Part shown: positions 22,873 to 32,263 of the stretch, one piece after another
Layout of the letters: each line of letters begins with the position of its first letter
Numbering within the stretch: position 1 is the stretch's first letter
Virus record (IMG/VR): IMGVR_UViG_3300017728_000002
Location: 1-64,000 of that record
Length of the DNA: 64,000 nucleotides
Strand: one strand, 5' to 3'
From: a virus
The notes under the pieces: generated by a model
Seen by the model: the letters and a program-made list of their open reading frames with translations, nothing else
Database searches by the model: none
What the model was told of the DNA's origin: nothing
Translations under genes and position numbers: made by a program

Positions 22873-23979
22873 ATGGCCGAAAGTAAAGAGTTGGGCTTAG
22901 ATAGCCTTAAAGGAGTAGACTGGCTGAACGATTCAGCGCCTGCACCTCCAGCACCTCCAGAATCTTCAGCGGAAGTTCCTGCTGAAAATTTAGAAGAATC
23001 TTCTGTTATGGAGCAACCTGAGGTGGCCCCCGATACGCAAGTTCAGGAGCCTGTAGCAGAAGTTGAAGAACCGGTAGATGCGCCGGAAGAACCTGTAGAA
23101 CCTATTGCCGCAGCACCCCCAGCGGAAGCTGAGGAAGAGCCAGGGGTAATTCAAACCCTGACTCAGCGGTTGGGTTATGAAGTAGAAGGGGACTTTTCTG
23201 ATGACTACGATGGTCTAGAAAAGTATACTGCTGCTGTAGCAAGCAAGATTGCTGAAGAGCAACTTGGTAATATTTTCAATCAGTACCCTGACGTACGAGA
23301 ATACTTTCAGTACCGCAGTAACAATGGAGATCCATTAAAGTATTTCCAAGCACAACAAGCGGAGATGGACTACGGCGCTATGGCTGTAGATGACAACGTT
23401 GCTACTCAAAGGCGCGTTGTACAAGATGGTATGCGGTCTCAAGGTTTTGGAGATGAAGACATCTCTAAAATGATGGACGCATATGAAGATGCAGGCATTC
23501 TAAAAGACAATGCCGAAGTCTACCTAGGCCATCTCCAGCGCAATCAAACTGCTCAAAAGCAAACCCTTTTGCAGCAGCAAGAAGCGCAAGCGGCACAACA
23601 ACGTGCCGAAGCCGAACAATACTGGCAACAAGTGTCTAAGACTGTTGATTCTGGCGAGCTCAAAGGCCTGCAGATTCCTCAAAGACAACGCAAACAGTTT
23701 TACGACTGGATGACATTACCGGTAGATCAAAAAGGAGCGACTCAACGCGACGTAGACCGAAGTCAACTTGATACCGAAACAGCACTAGCTCTAGAATATT
23801 TGATTTATCAAGGATTTGATTTAACGAAGCTTTCCCGCAACGTAGCCAAAACCAAAACAACTCAAAGCTTGAAAGCCAAGCTTCAAAGTTCTCCATCCGC
23901 TTCGACTAGGATGAAGTCACGTAGCAAGTCGACTGTAACCAAGGCATCACCCCTTCCTTCACTTCGGGACTTGCTATAA
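22873..23979 (+). CDS. Scaffold-like acidic protein
   Basis: 368 aa. Residues about 20-95 are almost entirely Ala, Pro, Glu and Val and disordered; the middle is helical with a Gln/Ala/Glu coiled coil (about 215-250); the C-terminus is basic and Ser/Thr/Lys-rich. An acidic coiled-coil protein between portal and major capsid protein is the typical place and composition of a scaffolding protein. Assigned by position and composition, not by homology. Confidence 0.65.
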   Translation: MAESKELGLDSLKGVDWLNDSAPAPPAPPESSAEVPAENLEESSVMEQPEVAPDTQVQEPVAEVEEPVDAPEEPVEPIAAAPPAEAEEEPGVIQTLTQRLGYEVEGDFSDDYDGLEKYTAAVASKIAEEQLGNIFNQYPDVREYFQYRSNNGDPLKYFQAQQAEMDYGAMAVDDNVATQRRVVQDGMRSQGFGDEDISKMMDAYEDAGILKDNAEVYLGHLQRNQTAQKQTLLQQQEAQAAQQRAEAEQYWQQVSKTVDSGELKGLQIPQRQRKQFYDWMTLPVDQKGATQRDVDRSQLDTETALALEYLIYQGFDLTKLSRNVAKTKTTQSLKAKLQSSPSASTRMKSRSKSTVTKASPLPSLRDLL

Positions 23980-23998
23980 CCTTTAATCTGACTAATCT

Positions 23999-25426
23999 AT
24001 GTCTGACAATTTGAAAAAGTTGCGTCTTTACGAAGACGTATTTAATTCTGATGGGATGACCGACGAGAACTCGTTGGCCAATGCTCTGATGACCCAACCG
24101 GATGTTCTTTCTCCGGTAATCACGCACCTTTCTGGGCGCGAAGACAAGCGTTTCCCACTCTCCTTCCTTACCGAGGGTATGGGCAACGTGAAGTACATCA
24201 ATGATGTTGAGTATGACTACCCTGTTATGGGGCGCTTGAACAAAAGCGTTCCGTGCGTTGGGAATGGTACAATCTCTGTCAATGGAGGTACTGTCTCTTT
24301 CACTGATCGTTGGTTTGTTAAGAACTACATCATTGAGTTCGGTGATACTAACAACACCCAGGTTCGTTTGACCGGGGACCCCGTGCAGACTGCCGGTGGT
24401 TGGAAGTACAACTGTGAGTTGGTAACCAGTGACAACACAATTACTGTAGGCTCCAGCAATTTGGCTGGTAAGCTGGCTGTTCAGCTCTTTGCTGCTAACG
24501 CGTTCTCCGGATCACGTGGTAACGAGAGCAACTGGGTCGCGCCATCCAAAATGCGCAACCAGATCAGCTTGATTCGTAAGTCATACCGCTACGAGGGTAA
24601 CATGCCCGACCGTGTGGTGAACTTCGAATTCAACGTCGGTGGCCGTTCAACCAACTTGTGGTACGACTTTGAGGAGTACCAGCACATGTTGCGTTGGAAG
24701 GAGGAGACTGAGCTTGCTATGTGGTACTCACGTTACAACCGTGATTCTGACGGACTCATTCACCTTCGTGATGAGAACGGCAAGGTTATTCCTTTGGGCA
24801 GCGGTGTGATCGAGCAGATCCCGAACGTAGACACATACTCTGTGTTGACGGCAGCCAAGCTGAAGGGTGTGGTTCGTGATGCTCTGTATGGTGCGTCTGA
24901 TGCTTCCGACATGAACATTGTTCTCTTCACCGGCCTCGGTGGAATGGAAGAGTTTGACAACGCCATGAAGGATGAGCTTTCTAGCCAGACTTACATCAAG
25001 AACACCGATCCCGGATCGTTCGTTGGTGGAAGTGGTCGGAACCTTTCCTTGGGTGGTTTCTTCACTCAGTACCAGCACATCGATGGTCACACCATCACTG
25101 TGCGTCACTTGCCCTTGTTTGATCACGGTGCACGTGCTCTTGCTAGTGAGCGTCACCCTGTTACGGGTCTCCCACTTGAGAGCTACCGCATGATCTTCTT
25201 GGACATGAGCACATACGACGGAGAGAACAACGTCAGCATGATTACCCGGAAGAACCGTGAGTTGGTTCGTTGGGCAGTCGCTGGTGCTTCTGTTCCTCCT
25301 GGGTTTGCAGGAAACGCCTTGCGCGCGACCGACGTAGACGGATCTGCAGTGCACTTCCTTAAGGAGTGTGGTATCAGCATCCGCCGTGCTACGAATTGCT
25401 TGCACCTGGAGTGCGTGCGTAGCTAA
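23999..25426 (+). CDS. Major capsid protein (HK97 fold, crAss-like)
   Basis: 475 aa. An N-terminal helical part (MSDNLKKLRLYEDVFNSDG) leads to HLSGREDKRFPLSFLTEG and VEYDYPVMGRL, typical for capsid proteins of crAss-like phages. Codon use differs from neighbours (more C-ending codons), as expected for the most abundant protein. It has its own short leader (AATCTATG at the start) and a hairpin after the stop, consistent with high, partly separate expression. Confidence 0.85.
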   Translation: MSDNLKKLRLYEDVFNSDGMTDENSLANALMTQPDVLSPVITHLSGREDKRFPLSFLTEGMGNVKYINDVEYDYPVMGRLNKSVPCVGNGTISVNGGTVSFTDRWFVKNYIIEFGDTNNTQVRLTGDPVQTAGGWKYNCELVTSDNTITVGSSNLAGKLAVQLFAANAFSGSRGNESNWVAPSKMRNQISLIRKSYRYEGNMPDRVVNFEFNVGGRSTNLWYDFEEYQHMLRWKEETELAMWYSRYNRDSDGLIHLRDENGKVIPLGSGVIEQIPNVDTYSVLTAAKLKGVVRDALYGASDASDMNIVLFTGLGGMEEFDNAMKDELSSQTYIKNTDPGSFVGGSGRNLSLGGFFTQYQHIDGHTITVRHLPLFDHGARALASERHPVTGLPLESYRMIFLDMSTYDGENNVSMITRKNRELVRWAVAGASVPPGFAGNALRATDVDGSAVHFLKECGISIRRATNCLHLECVRS

Positions 25427-25436
25427 ACAATTTAAG

Positions 25437-25468
25437 ATAGGGGGAGGGTCAAACAGGCTCTCCCCTAT
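25437..25468 (+). terminator. Hairpin after the major capsid gene
   Basis: ATAGGGG (25437-25443) pairs with CCCCTAT (25462-25468), 7 bp plus partial extension. No U-tract follows, so it may be a partial terminator or a 3'-end stabiliser for the capsid mRNA. Confidence 0.5.
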
Positions 25469-25485
25469 ATCTAACAATCTATTTC

Positions 25486-25650
25486 ATGGCTGTACGTAAA
25501 GGCTTGTGGGCGAACATTCACGCAAAAAGAAAGCGCATTGCTAGCGGTTCTGGAGAACGGATGCGCGCAGCGGGTAGTAAAGGCGCGCCTACAACAGCAG
25601 CTATGAAAGCATCTAAAAGCAAGAAAAAAAGCCGCAAAAAACGGAAGTGA
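25486..25650 (+). CDS. 54-aa highly basic phage protein
   Basis: Starts MAVRKGLWANIHAKRKRI and continues SGSGERMRAAGSKGAPT, then ends in a Lys/Ser/Arg run. This is a pattern I recall from small conserved proteins of many unrelated tailed phages. About 40 percent Lys+Arg; probably binds packaged DNA or another acidic partner. The stop overlaps the next start (TGATG at 25648-25652). Confidence 0.8.
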   Translation: MAVRKGLWANIHAKRKRIASGSGERMRAAGSKGAPTTAAMKASKSKKKSRKKRK

Positions 25651-25955
25651 TGCCTGTCAAGAAAAAAAGACAAGCTTCCATTCGGCGCACTACACGTGGT
25701 AAAGGGGCCAACTACCGCTCTACCAAGTCTGGTGCTGGTATGACTAAAAAGGGCGTTGCTGCCCATCGAAGAGCTAACCCAGGGTCCAAGCTAAAAACAG
25801 CTGTTACGGGTAAAGTAAAGAAGGGATCAAAATCGGCTAAACGCCGCAAGTCGTATTGCGCTCGCTCACTGGGACAGCTTAAAAGAAGCAGCGCTAAAAC
25901 TCGTAATAATCCTAACTCACGTATTCGTCAAGCACGAAGACGTTGGAAATGCTAA
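25650..25955 (+). CDS. 101-aa highly basic conserved phage protein
   Basis: Starts at ATG 25650. The core (GMTKKGVAAHRRANPGSKLK, then GSKSAKRRKSYCARSLGQLK and an RQARRRWKC end) matches a small basic family repeatedly found in phage structural regions (I recall DUF6321-type proteins). Length and Cys-ending tail agree with the family. DNA-binding or capsid-associated by composition; role not established. Confidence 0.78.
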   Translation: MPVKKKRQASIRRTTRGKGANYRSTKSGAGMTKKGVAAHRRANPGSKLKTAVTGKVKKGSKSAKRRKSYCARSLGQLKRSSAKTRNNPNSRIRQARRRWKC

Positions 25956-25958
25956 GTC

Positions 25959-26747
25959 ATGCCCTACAAAACATCTAAGAAATCCAAGAAGCGCATTATG
26001 CGTGCTGGGGGTACTTCTCCAGTAAGTACTCGTCCTGCACCGAAAAACCGGTACGAACGGGATAAGCAGCAAGAGCTAAAAGGTAAAGCAGAAGCTGAGA
26101 TCAAAAAGCAGAATGCAGCTTTGACTAAAAAACGCGCTGCCGCTAAAGCCAAAAAAGCAGCAGAAGCTAAAGTGGCTAAAGGGAAAGCTGCTGGCAAAAC
26201 CATTGCAGCAACCAATATCAATGCTAAAGGAGTTAGAAAAGCTTTGGGTAAAGGCACTGTAGGAGCAGGGAAGGTTAATTTGTCTCGGCCTAAAACTCCT
26301 CCTAAGCCTAAAAGCGCATATGCATCAGCCAAGAAAAAAGTTAGCAATCTTGATTCGCTAGTTTCTCGTCGTAATAAATTGACCAAAGGCACTCCTGAAT
26401 ACAATCGGGTTCAGAACAAGATTAACTCTGCATACGGTAAAGGCCCGCAGCGTGACGCTTCTATTAAAAAGGCAACTGCTAAGAAAGCAGGCCCTGTGTC
26501 TTCTGGAAAAAAGCCTACGTTGAAACTGGCAAAGGCTCCTGCTAAGCCAACTCAAACACCTGCACAAAAGCGTAAGGCCGCTGCTGCAAAAAGGAAGACC
26601 GGTCGTAAAGCTACTAGTGCTAGTCGTAAAACAGCAAGCAAGGCTAAACGCGGTTTGGCTAAGTCTAATCGCGAGATTAAGTCTATTGCTAACAAGGCCA
26701 GCAAAGCTCGTAAGAAGGCTGCTATCCGTCGTATTCGCAAAGGATGA
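25959..26747 (+). CDS. Lys/Ala-rich, histone-H1-like virion protein candidate
   Basis: 262 aa, mostly Lys, Ala, Arg, Ser, Thr and Pro, with KKRAAAKAKKAAEAKVAKGK-type stretches and an Arg/Lys-rich end. No stable domain apart from a short helical middle (LDSLVSRRNKLTKGTPEYN). The composition is that of histone H1 tails or HC1-like bacterial proteins, hence likely a DNA condenser, possibly packed with the genome. Third in a row of basic genes after the capsid gene; ends in an ATGA overlap with the next gene. Confidence 0.75.
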   Translation: MPYKTSKKSKKRIMRAGGTSPVSTRPAPKNRYERDKQQELKGKAEAEIKKQNAALTKKRAAAKAKKAAEAKVAKGKAAGKTIAATNINAKGVRKALGKGTVGAGKVNLSRPKTPPKPKSAYASAKKKVSNLDSLVSRRNKLTKGTPEYNRVQNKINSAYGKGPQRDASIKKATAKKAGPVSSGKKPTLKLAKAPAKPTQTPAQKRKAAAAKRKTGRKATSASRKTASKAKRGLAKSNREIKSIANKASKARKKAAIRRIRKG

Positions 26748-26872
26748 ACGAGGAAGACGACATCAGCTTCTTGAATCCAAAACGGGTTAAGAAGACTGAA
26801 GACAAGATGGAAAGCGGAGAGCTGACCTGCAACATTGACAATCCCGAAGAGTGCGAAAGCTGTAGTGGATGA
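26744..26872 (+). CDS. Small acidic 42-aa protein with Cys pairs
   Basis: ATGA overlap with the H1-like gene. Starts MNEEDDISFLNPKR and ends CNIDNPEECESCSG. It is coupled on both sides (ATGA again at 26869). Function unknown; its acidity contrasts with the three basic genes before it. Confidence 0.6.
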   Translation: MNEEDDISFLNPKRVKKTEDKMESGELTCNIDNPEECESCSG

Positions 26873-27036
26873 AGAAGTTTAACGGACATCGTTGCGAAAA
26901 GCGCAACCTGCCGGAAGCTGTTCTAGGCGTAAGATTCAATTCTCTAGGGCAGGGGACACGCGTGCAGTCAAACAAAACAAAGGTGGCTGCACGCCCCAAG
27001 AATTACGTAGAAACCCCCAACCATATAAATAAGTAA
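26869..27036 (+). CDS. Small basic 55-aa protein
   Basis: Begins MKKFNGHRCEKRNLPEAVLG in an ATGA overlap and ends in a TAATG overlap with the next gene. Basic, rich in Asn, Lys and Arg. Unknown function; placed with the capsid-associated basic genes. Confidence 0.55.
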   Translation: MKKFNGHRCEKRNLPEAVLGVRFNSLGQGTRVQSNKTKVAARPKNYVETPNHINK

Positions 27037-27842
27037 TGAGCGAAAAGATTGTTTACCTGTTGCGTCGTGACAACACCACAAACTTGCCCGATGACGTATA
27101 TGTAGACGCTAAGCGTCGTGTAGGTAGTGTCTTTGACAAGAACGGCAACCTTGTAAAAGGATTGAGCCTTCAAGAGCAAAAGTCTATCCTGCCTCACATC
27201 ATTGGTATGGAGAACAACGATCCTGGATGGAACAACGCAGTGCGTAGGTTTTATGCAGAGATGAGCATTGAAGTTCCTCAGAAGGGAGTGGAGTTTGACA
27301 TTTCAACTGAGGAAGATGGCCGTCCTAATAATCCTATGGATTACGTCAAGTTTCGTTTTGCGATTAACCACCCGCACGTAGCCGAAGAAGAAGACAAGGA
27401 CATCAACGGTACTCGGTACTACTTCTTTGATCCAAAGCAAGACGAGCAAGAGCGTGTGGCTGAAACGCGTCAGCGTAAGGATGCTTACAAGAACTTGATC
27501 TTAATCTGTGAGGATGAAGCCCGTATGGACGTTGTAATGAAAGCCAATGGGGAGTCTGTAACTGACTTGACCAAAGACCAAAAAGAACTGGCGTTAGAAG
27601 AAATGATGGAAGCAGATCCTGCTGAATTTATCCGTATCGCCAACGACAAAGACTTGGAGACAATCGCTTTGATTAAAGAGTGTTTGGACTGCAGTGTTTT
27701 GCGTAAAAGCGGCAACACCTATTTGTATGGTGATGAAGTTCTGGGAGAAGACATGGAACAAACCATTCGTGCTCTGAAGCTTAAGCGCAACAGTGGCATG
27801 CTACAAGACATCAAATCCAAACTTCAAGCCTTTCAATCATGA
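27036..27842 (+). CDS. Hypothetical 268-aa structural-region protein
   Basis: Alpha-rich, acidic. N-terminal IVYLLRRDNTTNLPDDVYVD, a central segment RFYAEMSIEVPQKGVEF, then a helical Asp/Glu-rich C-terminal half. No enzyme motif. Coupled by TAATG and ATGA overlaps. Its place between capsid and fibre-like genes suggests a virion or assembly protein. Confidence 0.7.
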   Translation: MSEKIVYLLRRDNTTNLPDDVYVDAKRRVGSVFDKNGNLVKGLSLQEQKSILPHIIGMENNDPGWNNAVRRFYAEMSIEVPQKGVEFDISTEEDGRPNNPMDYVKFRFAINHPHVAEEEDKDINGTRYYFFDPKQDEQERVAETRQRKDAYKNLILICEDEARMDVVMKANGESVTDLTKDQKELALEEMMEADPAEFIRIANDKDLETIALIKECLDCSVLRKSGNTYLYGDEVLGEDMEQTIRALKLKRNSGMLQDIKSKLQAFQS

Positions 27843-28951
27843 ATCGACGTAGACGCACTAAAGGCTCTTTTCAAACCGACTCTGGTCGGATTGAAGTAGA
27901 GTCACCGCAATTGGCAGACTTTCTAGCCAACCTTTCTGCAGGGGGTGGATCTGGGGTTTTAGAAGAAGACCTTACGGTAACCTTTGATGGGGGCGTAGGG
28001 GCTGCAGGTGAAGGCCAGGTGTTTGAAGCAGGAACCAGCTTAGAAGAAGTTCTGCGCACCATTTGCACCGGCGCTACTGCAACTCCTTCACTGCAAGGGT
28101 TAGAGCTTTTTAGCCCAACTAATGTTTTGCTTACTTCGGGTCTGGGTCAGACGTTCTTGTTTGAAGCCGGTACAGAAGTTATTGCTGCTTCGTATGATGT
28201 AACCTTGGTAAGCCCAGAGAGCTTTGAGCCAGCTGTTAATTCACTTAGCGTAATCCAGGGAGGTACTACATATAACGTAGACGAGAACGAAACAGTCAAT
28301 ACTACAACGTCTGAAATTTCAGGTGATTTTGATGTTACTACATCTCTAGTAGTTGTTGCCAATCAGGTTTCAATGGGGGCAAATGCATCAGGAGACTTTC
28401 CGTTCACCTTTGGAGGCGCCAATACATCTCAAACGGTAACCTTTACTGCTTCTGCTAATTTGCTGGGCGGAGGATCTGAAACTGACACGGTAAAAATGGA
28501 ACATGTGTTGCCCGCGTTTGTGTTGAATCTTAGTGACGCTGAGTGGACAGGCTTGGTGATATACCTTGAAAATGCGCCATCGGCTGTTTCAACTGTAATT
28601 CCAACTTTGGGAACTATTCAGTGTACCAAGCAGACTTTACAGAGCAAAGCTAATTACGACGGAGAGCCATTTAACAATGAAGGGTATGTGGATGCTGCAT
28701 CCCAAGTTCATGTATTGTGCGTGCCGTCAAACACATATCACACAGGAACTCCGGAGGTTGTAAGTATTTCAGGTATAGGGAGTAATGTGGTGTCAGGTGG
28801 GATTAGTCAAGTGTATTCAAATGTTTCTTTGCCTATAGGACCTGCTGGTTTAAACATGATTAGCGTAGATGCCAATCAGGATTACAATTTGTATCGTTTT
28901 GTTAATGTGTCTTCTTTCGTGGAAGACACCCTCACTTTGAACTTCTCGTAA
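27839..28951 (+). CDS. Probable virion decoration or fibre protein (Ig-like)
   Basis: 370 aa. A basic start (MNRRRRTKGSF), a Gly-rich linker, then beta-sandwich-like repeats rich in Thr, Ser, Val and Gly (about residues 90-215 look like two Ig-like modules), and a distinct C-terminal domain. No catalytic motif. The composition is typical of capsid decoration or head-fibre proteins. Confidence 0.6.
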   Translation: MNRRRRTKGSFQTDSGRIEVESPQLADFLANLSAGGGSGVLEEDLTVTFDGGVGAAGEGQVFEAGTSLEEVLRTICTGATATPSLQGLELFSPTNVLLTSGLGQTFLFEAGTEVIAASYDVTLVSPESFEPAVNSLSVIQGGTTYNVDENETVNTTTSEISGDFDVTTSLVVVANQVSMGANASGDFPFTFGGANTSQTVTFTASANLLGGGSETDTVKMEHVLPAFVLNLSDAEWTGLVIYLENAPSAVSTVIPTLGTIQCTKQTLQSKANYDGEPFNNEGYVDAASQVHVLCVPSNTYHTGTPEVVSISGIGSNVVSGGISQVYSNVSLPIGPAGLNMISVDANQDYNLYRFVNVSSFVEDTLTLNFS

Positions 28952-28954
28952 ATC

Positions 28955-30091
28955 ATGCCTATTAATCTCGTTGACACTCTTGCAACCAGTCAGTTTGCAG
29001 AGCATAACCTTCTAGACCTGTCAGCTAACAACGTCAAGGGAATTGGGTTTTATGACACCTTAAGTGATGTCTTTAATCAAAGATCCAATCAACGTTGCTT
29101 AGGGTTTTTGGCATGTGTATCTGGAACTGAGTCACAAGCTGTGTATCAATACACGGCTACAACACTAGACACTTGGACCAGTCCTGACAGTTGGACTCAG
29201 TTAGGAGGGGCTGTTTCAGAAAGTTCTGATACAGGGTTGTCGCCGTACACAATGGACTTAAAGACCACCACGTCTTTAGCCGGAAAATACGATATAGCTT
29301 TAGCTCCTTTCTATACAGATTTTTCTAAAGTTCCTACCACGTTTGAGCTGCGGTTTGACAGCAAAAATAGCTTTCCGTATGACATCAATACGCGAGGCTT
29401 GCATTCAGAAGCGCCTCAGTACGCTGAGCGGTGGACGCACTCTACAGGACCTTTTGTAGGTAAATTATCTTCAGATGTGTTGCCTGGACAAGTGTTTGTT
29501 AAAATGCGTGCAAGCTGGGGCACTGAGTTCAATGATTTGACTCACTCAGGAACTGTCGGGTGGAACGGATTAAGTGGAGACGCTTTGTCTCAAGCAGCTA
29601 CAGGAACTTGGGTAGCATCTGGCGGTACAGCCGCAGAGATAGAGCTTAGAGCTTTTCTAGAAGGGCTACCTCCGGTAAAGGATACTTTGCACTGGTTGTA
29701 CATAGGAGACTATCTAAGTTCTCCCTTGTACCTCCTTCATGATCCAAGTGCAGGAGCTCAATCTGGAACTCAAGACATCAGTAGCATAGCAGCTAAGTGG
29801 ACGCCTGTGAATGCGGCTTTGATGAGTTTGAATGTAACTCGAGCTGCTTCAGGGGGCGCTGTAACTCCTGATACAAGTAGCAATTTTCAAATCACTTACC
29901 CGGACACTAAGCGTGCAAGCTTGTTGACTGTTGGCACAAGTCGCGAAAATGGTTTTTCTACTGTTGATGACTTGTTAAACATGCGTATGGTCATTACGCT
30001 GAATCCTATTTTCCAAACGTTTGCAGAAAACTACTTGGCAACTGCATTTCCGCAGATTGAGTTTGATGCACAGATCTACGTGGAACTGTGA
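28955..30091 (+). CDS. Hypothetical 378-aa virion protein
   Basis: Mixed beta protein, rich in Ser, Thr, Leu, Asp and aromatic residues; no recognised domain. It overlaps the next gene by a GTGA pattern. Its place in the block and beta content suggest a head or tail structural protein. Confidence 0.6.
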   Translation: MPINLVDTLATSQFAEHNLLDLSANNVKGIGFYDTLSDVFNQRSNQRCLGFLACVSGTESQAVYQYTATTLDTWTSPDSWTQLGGAVSESSDTGLSPYTMDLKTTTSLAGKYDIALAPFYTDFSKVPTTFELRFDSKNSFPYDINTRGLHSEAPQYAERWTHSTGPFVGKLSSDVLPGQVFVKMRASWGTEFNDLTHSGTVGWNGLSGDALSQAATGTWVASGGTAAEIELRAFLEGLPPVKDTLHWLYIGDYLSSPLYLLHDPSAGAQSGTQDISSIAAKWTPVNAALMSLNVTRAASGGAVTPDTSSNFQITYPDTKRASLLTVGTSRENGFSTVDDLLNMRMVITLNPIFQTFAENYLATAFPQIEFDAQIYVEL

Positions 30092-30777
30092 CTGTTCAAG
30101 AACTTCACTACGCCATAGATCAAGGTTTGCAAAAAGTAGGCAGCTATGCCTATGACAACTTTTTAGCAGACGAGATTGACTTTTGGTTGAACAGGGCTCA
30201 AGAGCGGTTTATTAAAGACCGGGCTTTTGCGCACTCAGACCTAAAGCAATTGGGGTTTGTAGCCAATCAAAAACGGTTAGACGACTTGCGTCAAATCCTT
30301 GCAATTGATTATGTAGATACAGCGCCTGCTTCAGCTGGTGTAGAGTTTCAGGTATATGATTTGCCTGTAGACTACATGTACATGGTCAACATCAGGGCTC
30401 AGATCCGCAAGGATGCATGTGAACCTGCAACCCTAGCTAGTGCGGCAGATACTGTACCTGTTAGGGTTGTAGACAACAGTGAAGTTTATTTTCTACAACA
30501 AGATCCTTTTGCTCGAAGTCAGGTTAGTACACCCCTGGCTATCCTTAATCAGTTGGATATCAAGGTATTTCAAGACAACGAAAGTTTCATATTAGAAGGG
30601 ATTTCACTCGATTACATTAGGGTGCCTCAGGAAATTGACTTACAATTAAATCAGACCAGCGAGTTGGCGGAGCATACTCATCAAGAGATAGTAGACATTG
30701 CTACCAAAAACATTTTAGAAGCAATTGAGTCGCCACGCTATCAGAGCAACACCAACGAGCTAAACACTTCTGAATAA
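30088..30777 (+). CDS. Head-tail connector/ring protein candidate
   Basis: 229 aa, GTG start overlapping the previous stop (GTGA). The N-terminus (LHYAIDQGLQKVGSYAYDNF, then EIDFWLNRAQERFIKDR) looks like the adaptor proteins of podoviruses in which helical N-termini bind the portal ring, followed by a beta domain. Assignment to the ring proteins known from crAss-like virions is by resemblance and context. Confidence 0.5.
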   Translation: MTVQELHYAIDQGLQKVGSYAYDNFLADEIDFWLNRAQERFIKDRAFAHSDLKQLGFVANQKRLDDLRQILAIDYVDTAPASAGVEFQVYDLPVDYMYMVNIRAQIRKDACEPATLASAADTVPVRVVDNSEVYFLQQDPFARSQVSTPLAILNQLDIKVFQDNESFILEGISLDYIRVPQEIDLQLNQTSELAEHTHQEIVDIATKNILEAIESPRYQSNTNELNTSE

Positions 30778-30795
30778 CCCCTAACTCTCTACACC

Positions 30796-31590
30796 ATGGC
30801 TAACACCAAACGCACTGTGTTGATCTGTCCAACCGCAAAGCTGGATCAATGTGTCAACGTTAAAAACCAAGCAGCTCCCATTACCCTCGAGGAAATGGGC
30901 GTACCTGCTGCAGAAATTACATCCGATGAAGTAAACACTACTTCATCGTATGCTTCAAATCAAGTTGATGATGAGTACAATCTAGGTACTGCAGGCTACA
31001 CAGATGTTGATTTTAGTGCTCTTGTAGCTAGTAATTTTACTGGCGACTTTGAGATCTTGATTATTGACATGACTGAAGGTCGTGAGGCATTTCCTCGCCG
31101 GACTTACACAGCTGCAACTTTGGCTGATCTTCAAACTGTTATCCAAAATTCTACCTTGGAAGCTGGAGATGGTAAGACGTACACAGCAACGCTTGACAAT
31201 TCAAACAACACGATTAGAGTAACATACCCCTTGGGTGTGATTGCTAAAGTCGCTGCAAGCGATGGTGCTGCTTTGACTGCAGCTGCAGCAACGCTGCCTG
31301 CAGGTTACACTACAGTGACTGCAATGGCATATTTGAAAGATGCCATTACCGATCAGTACGGACGTACTAACCGGATCAAGTTTCCTGTAATTGAGCCGGA
31401 TGTAGCTGTAGCGTTGACTGAGGCAAACGCAGCTGCTTCAGGTGCTAGCACTTGGGATTTGCACGTTTTCACAAAAGTGAGTGAGGTCAAGTTTGACAAG
31501 AACACGGCTAACAGCTACCAAGACGTAGAGACGTTTGAAATCTTGGTTCCTGCTGGTCTTGCTCTTCCTTTCGGAAACGTGACTGTATAA
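30796..31590 (+). CDS. Hypothetical 264-aa virion protein, probably abundant
   Basis: Ala/Thr/Asp-rich beta protein, preceded by the leader AACTCTCTACACC and followed by a strong terminator, an arrangement shared only with the capsid gene in this block and suggestive of high expression. No family recognised. A second major virion protein (auxiliary capsid or tail) is plausible. Confidence 0.6.
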   Translation: MANTKRTVLICPTAKLDQCVNVKNQAAPITLEEMGVPAAEITSDEVNTTSSYASNQVDDEYNLGTAGYTDVDFSALVASNFTGDFEILIIDMTEGREAFPRRTYTAATLADLQTVIQNSTLEAGDGKTYTATLDNSNNTIRVTYPLGVIAKVAASDGAALTAAAATLPAGYTTVTAMAYLKDAITDQYGRTNRIKFPVIEPDVAVALTEANAAASGASTWDLHVFTKVSEVKFDKNTANSYQDVETFEILVPAGLALPFGNVTV

Positions 31591-31612
31591 ACCTTAAGGT
31601 TGTTTTCAATTG

Positions 31613-31649
31613 CAAAGGGGGTGGGGGAGACTCTGCCCCTTTTTATTTT
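31613..31649 (+). terminator. Rho-independent terminator
   Basis: AAAGGGG (31614-31620) and CCCCTTT (31636-31642) form the stem, followed by TTATTTT. Lies 23 bp after the stop of the 264-aa virion gene. Confidence 0.75.
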
Positions 31650-31657
31650 AATCTACA

Positions 31658-32263
31658 ATGGGACAGACATACACTCGGTGGAGTAAAAACACCACTTCGA
31701 TTACAGGGTCACTGCACATTCAGGCGCAAGACTCTTTTCAAGCACCCAACTTTGTATTCGTCTTTCCCAACGGGGATTACTTCTCACAAACCAGTGCGCA
31801 GGCTTCAAACGAAACATACATTTTAGCAGGCACTCAAGCGTTGTTTGTAGTGAATGCACCTCTGCTAGTACAGAATGATACTTACCCTGCAGACAACGGA
31901 GAGTTCTTTAATGCTTTAGATGAAACCATTGCATTCACGCGTACAACCATTGAGCAGGGCGTGTACTACTTCTCAGCTACTCAAGGGTCTGACATAGAGC
32001 AGCAGTACGTAATCATGATGCCTGACATTGAAGAGGCTATGGTTACGCTTGCACAAAAGCTTTTGGATACCCAATGTGCATGCCAAATGAACCGAAGTGT
32101 AATGGACAACTACATTAAGGCAAAAGCCATGCAGCAGTTGATCTATTCTAAAGTTGCCGATCAAGGGGTAACGTTGAGCACTACGTTCTTAGCTGATGTG
32201 AATGCGGATGTAACTGTTTTGCATGACTTTATGCAAGGCACAAGCGAGATTTGCGGATGTTGA
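31658..32263 (+). CDS. Hypothetical 201-aa protein
   Basis: Preceded by TTTTAATCTACA at the ATG. The first half is beta-like (ITGSLHIQAQDSFQAPNFVF), the second helical with a CACQ motif and a C-terminal CGC. No family recognised. Overlaps the next gene (TGATG). Confidence 0.65.
   Translation: MGQTYTRWSKNTTSITGSLHIQAQDSFQAPNFVFVFPNGDYFSQTSAQASNETYILAGTQALFVVNAPLLVQNDTYPADNGEFFNALDETIAFTRTTIEQGVYYFSATQGSDIEQQYVIMMPDIEEAMVTLAQKLLDTQCACQMNRSVMDNYIKAKAMQQLIYSKVADQGVTLSTTFLADVNADVTVLHDFMQGTSEICGC

Noticed and set aside
24728-25477. 249-codon open frame opposite the major capsid gene
   Set aside because: It is antisense to a well supported capsid gene with skewed codon use, which easily produces long shadow frames.
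25964-26404. 146-codon open frame opposite the Lys/Ala-rich gene
   Set aside because: Reverse complement of AAG/GCT-rich codons gives a hydrophobic Leu/Ser/Ala shadow; the plus-strand gene is coupled to both neighbours.
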